Positions 27,001 through 33,000 of a stretch of 64,000 nucleotides of DNA are shown one piece after another (the first letter of the stretch is position 1; every line of letters starts with the position of its first letter). This stretch comes from Liolophura sinensis. Lineage: Eukaryota; Mollusca; Polyplacophora; Chitonida; Chitonidae. The stretch covers positions 61,418,984 to 61,482,983 of the forward strand of contig NC_088300.1 in the NCBI RefSeq assembly GCF_032854445.1. The letters run 5' to 3'. The notes beneath the pieces were generated by a model. The model was given only the letters and a program-made list of their open reading frames with translations, made no database searches and was not told the origin of the DNA. Both the position numbers and the translations under genes were made by a program.

Positions 27001-30000
27001 TCTAAAAGCTGTGCATGGCTGAAGTGATATTTGCAATTTTACATAAATATTTTACCAGTGCAGTTGAAAGATTCAAGTAAGCGAAGGATTGTCAACATGG
27101 GCAATTCAGAACATAGATTGCTTTTTTGATCACACACGTCATTTGCACTGGCGGGCAACCAAAAAAACATGATTTATGAACCACATGCCGATTTCACTTG
27201 CATTTGCCACACGAGCAAGTGTTAAGTTACACCACTGATAGTCTTGAATGTCAACAGTCAAATGTTAATTTAACTTCATTTATACATGTAGACCAAATCA
27301 CGAAATCAAAATATACCACGTTACAAACTTGGAAATGTGGGCAGAACAAGGACAATGTCCTGTATCAAATAATATGTTTATGGCCAACTGATTGGTACAG
27401 GGCAGCCTGTACTGCCATGTAAGTAATATTGTCAGTTTTTTTAAGAATGTGAATAAGCTAAACCAGCATTTCGGAAGTCTCCACAGTTTAAGTGGAGACA
27501 CAAAGGGGGCTCTCACAAACTAATGTGGCTAAAGAACGTGATTTTACAGTAACTGGTAATGGCACCTTTGAACAGACAAACCCAACTATGTATACTCAGT
27601 GTAGTAACTATCGTAAAATCACTGCTTTTACCTACGTTAGATTGCGAAAGTGCCCGACCTTGTGTCATCTCCAAATGCATGAACTTGTGAGTCTCCTGAA
27701 ATACCAGTTGGGATTACTGCTGGAAAATTTGCCATAATGTCCTGTGCCAACTTCAGAATCATTACACAGACATTTGAAAAAAAAAACATAATGTTGACTA
27801 ACCTATTAGCTTGGTCTTGAGACTGAATGGCCTTGTCCTGATCAACAAAGAAACCTGTGACACCTTCCAGTACCAGACTCTTGTGACCCTGACAGGGGAG
27901 ACAACTCAAAATATATTTCACCCACTACTCAAGAATATTTTACGTATACCATGGCCGCCTGCACTATCTGCTTCAGGTGATGATCATTACCGCAGAGATT
28001 ACGAAGAAAAATCCACATAAAGATTCGGAGTTTCAATTACCCAAGTTGACTGTGGTTGGTTTCCTCCAGCCATAACCCTGAACATGTACGTGATATATTA
28101 TTCAGCACAGAAAAACACAAATCAAACAAATACTGATCCTAAATCATACCAAACTATATCTATATGTGTTCAGCTGAATTTTCCCCCTTGTTTAACAATA
28201 GTGATTACATCACATTTTCAGCTGCAGACTGATGGAACATATTTCGGGAGTGACATTAATTGTAATAAACATTAATAATTACTGTATTTCACCTGAAGTT
28301 TAGCATTTTTCAAGTTACACATTCTGCTTGATTCACTCATCTTAAAAAGAGGATTTTTTTTGGACGTTTCATTAATTTCTCATAAAAAAACTTACGTGTT
28401 CACATCAAGTGTGCCATTTAAAGGCCTTCATGTGCTTCTGAAAGTTTGTTTTTATATACTGAACATAATGAAGGGAAATACATCAGTTCAAGAACCAACC
28501 TTGTTGGCCAAAAGAAGCAGTTGGTAGACAAGGGCAGGTAAATCTTGGATATCAAGGTCTGTGAAAGCTCTCATTATTTTTTCGATGACAAATTTGAGTT
28601 CATCGGATGTTAAAGGCACATCTTTAAACATTGCAGCCAAGTGTACCACACTTTCACTACTCCATCTACAAAAAATCACAAAACATGATTGATCAGAATT
28701 AGAAATGTCAAAATGCTCAGACAACTTCACCATGGTATAAAATGAAAAGTTTTTCATGGTAAACTTGTAGAGGAGTTACAACAAGTGGGTATTTACATTC
28801 AATGCACTGGTTCATTTTGAAAAGTTCTGGAAAAAAGGTAAAGCTAAGTACTTTTTGCTTTTCAAAATCTCGAAAAATTAAGACACTAAGTAGACAGAAA
28901 AAGCCTAATTGTGTACACAGGGAAGATATTACAGTAAAGATGGCGTTGGTTACATACTTTCCCCCGCAGAGACTGTTGATGATGTGACTTTTGTACTCCT
29001 CTCCTTTCATTGTTGCATTTCCATACCTTACTCGTTCCTGGGAAGAGAGAGCTGCCAGGATCTTGGGGAATAACTCTAGAGCTCTGAACTCAAGAGTAAA
29101 AAACATGTACTAAATCATGTGCAAAAACATGTGATGTCTGGAGACAGGTACCAGCACACATAATGTTACGGTTACACTTTCATTAGATAGAAAGATATTG
29201 TTAGTCTCACAATGGTGTACAGTTGTACGTTCATTTTATAGTAAAGATAACTTTTAGGATAAGTAACAAAGACATACGCAAAAAAATTAAAACAATATTC
29301 AAGAGTGAGATTATAAAATTCTATACATCCTTATCCAGATATTTTAAAAGAAGGAAAAGAATTAAATTCAAAGGAAAGCCAACAAATGAAATAGCTACAC
29401 ACAAGTTGGAAACAGATTTAAATGGCCACAATCACTGATTTCTAATGTGCTAGGTAACTTTATACATCAACTTTTAATCTGGAATCCTTTTCTGGCCATG
29501 GCATATACACCAGATTAGGGTAACTGAAAACATGAATCACTCGCACCCTACCTCTCGTTTAGTTGTTTGAAACAGAGTGATGGCATGGCAGTGCTTTTGA
29601 TTTCCTCTATGTGCAATTACTTTAAACTGTTGTATATCAGTTACATATCATCAATAAAATAAAAAGGTATACTTTTTAAATTCTGGGTCGGATATTCTAT
29701 TGATACATACATGTATATACATTTGGCCTAGTGTCTTTTGTTTTAAAGATGAAGTTAATAATAAAGTGACAATAGAGACATAAATAAACGCGATCAGCCC
29801 CCAGCTGTGCAGTAATCCACAGTGAAGATCTGGCTGCTGGCCCTTGCCACATGGGGTAAACTTCCCAGGCATGGACTGAGAGAAGGGTGATTATACACTG
29901 ACTCATTAAAACGTTGTTTGTTGTGTATAACAAGCCATTGTTCTCAAGGTTGGGTTGGTTGGTTGTCAAAAAAAATTTTTTTTTTTAACTTGTGAAATAT

Positions 30001-33000
30001 GATCTAAAATTTCCCCCATTGGTTACTTCTGCACAGCCTGAATTTGAGAAGGCATGACACAGGAGACACCCCACTCACCATTACACTTTATGAAGGTTTA
30101 AGTTGTTAATCTGCACCAGGTTAACTGTGGGGTCAACTACAGTGCTTGTTGGTGAGGCTTACAGATTTCACAACCAGTCACACCATTGTGTTTACTCACA
30201 AATTAAAGTGTATAAAGTATCAAGTAACCTTTGTAACAAACCTGTACATTCCACAAATGTTCGTGATAAACATGCTACCTGACGTATTACTTCTCAGGTC
30301 AAAGGGCTAAATTTGCGGATTAGGACTACACTTGCTGGCGTCAATTATATGGGCGAATGCTTAATTGTTCAGGTTACGTGGAGGTCGCACGATGAAAGCT
30401 TTATCTGGGGAACGGTGTTGTCCCTTCACAGCCCCGAAAACAAATTTAACAACGTATTTCAGCAATATAGGTCTTATCATTCGTAAAATAGCAATTGAGT
30501 TTGCCACGTCTCACGCACGTACTATTTCATTACAATCGAAACTCGCCTCCCATTTCAGAAGAATTCCATTTTCCTGCCTTGTCACATCGGGTACCTTCAG
30601 CTCAACACAGAAAACCCATTTCAATAAAGGTTCAGAAACTAGATATACCGTGAGTTCTAACCTCGCTCTCGCATTGATGTGACAGCTGATTGCCATGCAC
30701 TGGACTGAGAACTTTGAGTCAGGTGCGTGTAAATGTCTACAGGTAACTCACAGCTTACTGATTTCAACACTGGCCAATTAGATGCACTTATTTTCATTAA
30801 CCCTCCCCTTTGAACATGAAATCTCCCGCCGAATCTAGACTAGCTGACGGAGGTCCATTAATTTACATACAGTCACGTGCCCAGTGAAATGCATGTACTG
30901 TAATTTTCATGAGACTGCTCTTGACTTTGATACTAAACCATTTAAGTCATGTATTTCATTGGTTTACACAACACACGTAACCCATTGACAGTGAGTAAAA
31001 TTAAAAACAATTGCCAAAAAATCAGGTGGTCAGATCTGCTCTCTGCTGTCATTACAGGTCTCTCGAACAATGTTGAAACTTGTTGAAAGACTATACCTAG
31101 AGCTGTATGAAAGGAGAGGATTAGCTATGACATCAATACAACTCAGCCATTTATATCTGAATACTCAATAGGTTGTACATGTAGCTTGGCACCTGCTTCC
31201 CGCCAAATTTCCACGTAATGACATTGTTAGCTGGAAATGTGTGATCACAAGTTCTGATGAAAGTAAATTGCCTTAAAAGGGCACACCTGTAAAGCTGAAC
31301 CTAACTAAGGTAAGTCGGAGCAGTGAAGTATTGTATTTATATTTGTAAATTAGTGTTTAAAACGCATGTGGGCACTTATATACTTCAGACAAGACACACA
31401 TTCATCACTCGGCACACCATACGTGATATGTGCATTCTGACAGTAGCTGTGTAGTGATTCTACTAGACCTAACGGTTCCATGTACCGTGAAGCGTCAGAA
31501 TGTTTACTGGTCTTTTCACAGGTAAGTACAATCTTGTGAACAAACTCTTCAGACCCCCACTGCCCCCCGGCTGTGTCCAATTACCAATAATCACACCTAG
31601 ACCCAAGGAATCACCAGATACACTTTTTAAAATAATCGGCTAAACTCTATGTGATATACGGTAATATTCAGTTGAAACTGAGCAACATACTTGCCACCTT
31701 TCATAGTTCCATTTTTCACAGAATCCACAAACTTTGAAGCCAGCTGAGCCAAGCTAAATGCAGTAAAACTATCAGTCTAGAAATGCAAAAAAGAAATTAT
31801 ACATAATAAAGTCAGTACAGTCGGAAATGCCTTGAAAAAAATAATAATGATTAACTGATCAGAAAAAGTTATCAGGAATACTGTACAGCAAAGCCTTGTT
31901 AAATTATCTGGAGAAGGCCTGTTTGGCAGTGCAAGAAGCTTTCCTATCATGTATAAATATGGGGGCTCAACAAAAGCCTTCAAACATTCTGATTTAAATC
32001 TATTTCAAAAAAGTCCCATAATCTTGCCAAGTAAACACTTTAAACTTGGTATAGCAGAAAACAATATCAAATTTTCTTTTCACCACATATTGGATGTCAC
32101 AAAACTCTAATCAGCTTCTTTCCAGACACATGCATAGGCAAAAAAGCTTGTTAATGCAGTAAGATGTGACGACTGGAATAATGTACGTACCTCCAGCATC
32201 AACAGCCCAACCAGCCTGGAGGCAGTTTTAGTGTCTAGGTCATTCTTCTGCAAGATGTCAATACAGTGGAAAAAAATGTGAAGCCTGCGATCCAGCGAGG
32301 CACGGTCGCCACCAGGTGAGCCTGTCAGGGTTTAAGAGGTAGATAGCTGAGTAATCATTGGCAAACTAATAACATTCAAAGAGAATTAATCAATTCTACA
32401 AAGTGGTCATAGGCTAAGTTGATTGTTAACTACCATGTCTACGCATGTAAAATTCATACGTTGTCACCATGGTAGTTACAATCAACTCAGCTTACAACTT
32501 CTTTCTGGAATGTACCCTAATGAATTAGACATTCATGCGTGATAATGATACCACGTCTAACAAACGTTCTTTCTCAGAACGCTCCTATCTGCACTTAGAA
32601 CCTCTGTAGTGTTTAATACCGGACATTTTCTCCATCAGCAGTCTCAAGTTGTGGGGATTACAGTTTTGATGGTCCAAAATCTGCTTCTTTTCTGCTGAAA
32701 TCTGTCATTTTGGAAGAAAACATAGCAAACATAGCTGCCTGTTCAAAATTTTGCCGGGTTTTCGATTTAAAATGACACATAATTTAAAAATGTCAGGTAG
32801 AAAACGCTATCGAAATGTGGATATAAAAATATCCAATTCTCTGTTAGATGCCGTATTGCTCATAGCATACAGTGTCTAATTCATTAGGCTATGTGGAATG
32901 TTGACGCCTGAGACAATAGTAGATACACCTAATTGTAGTACTAAATATAAAAGATTGAATCATAAAATTGATTTGCTTCTCACCGTTAAAAATAGCCCTC

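Noticed and set aside
30365-30682. 105-codon plus-strand frame in FANCI intron 5
   Set aside because: No recognisable domain; low-information Ser/Thr-rich translation; probably chance in a CpG-richer patch.
31350-31580. 76-codon minus-strand frame in FANCI intron 5, same strand as the gene
   Set aside because: Exons 5 and 6 join in phase without it, human FANCI has no matching segment, and no family is recognised.
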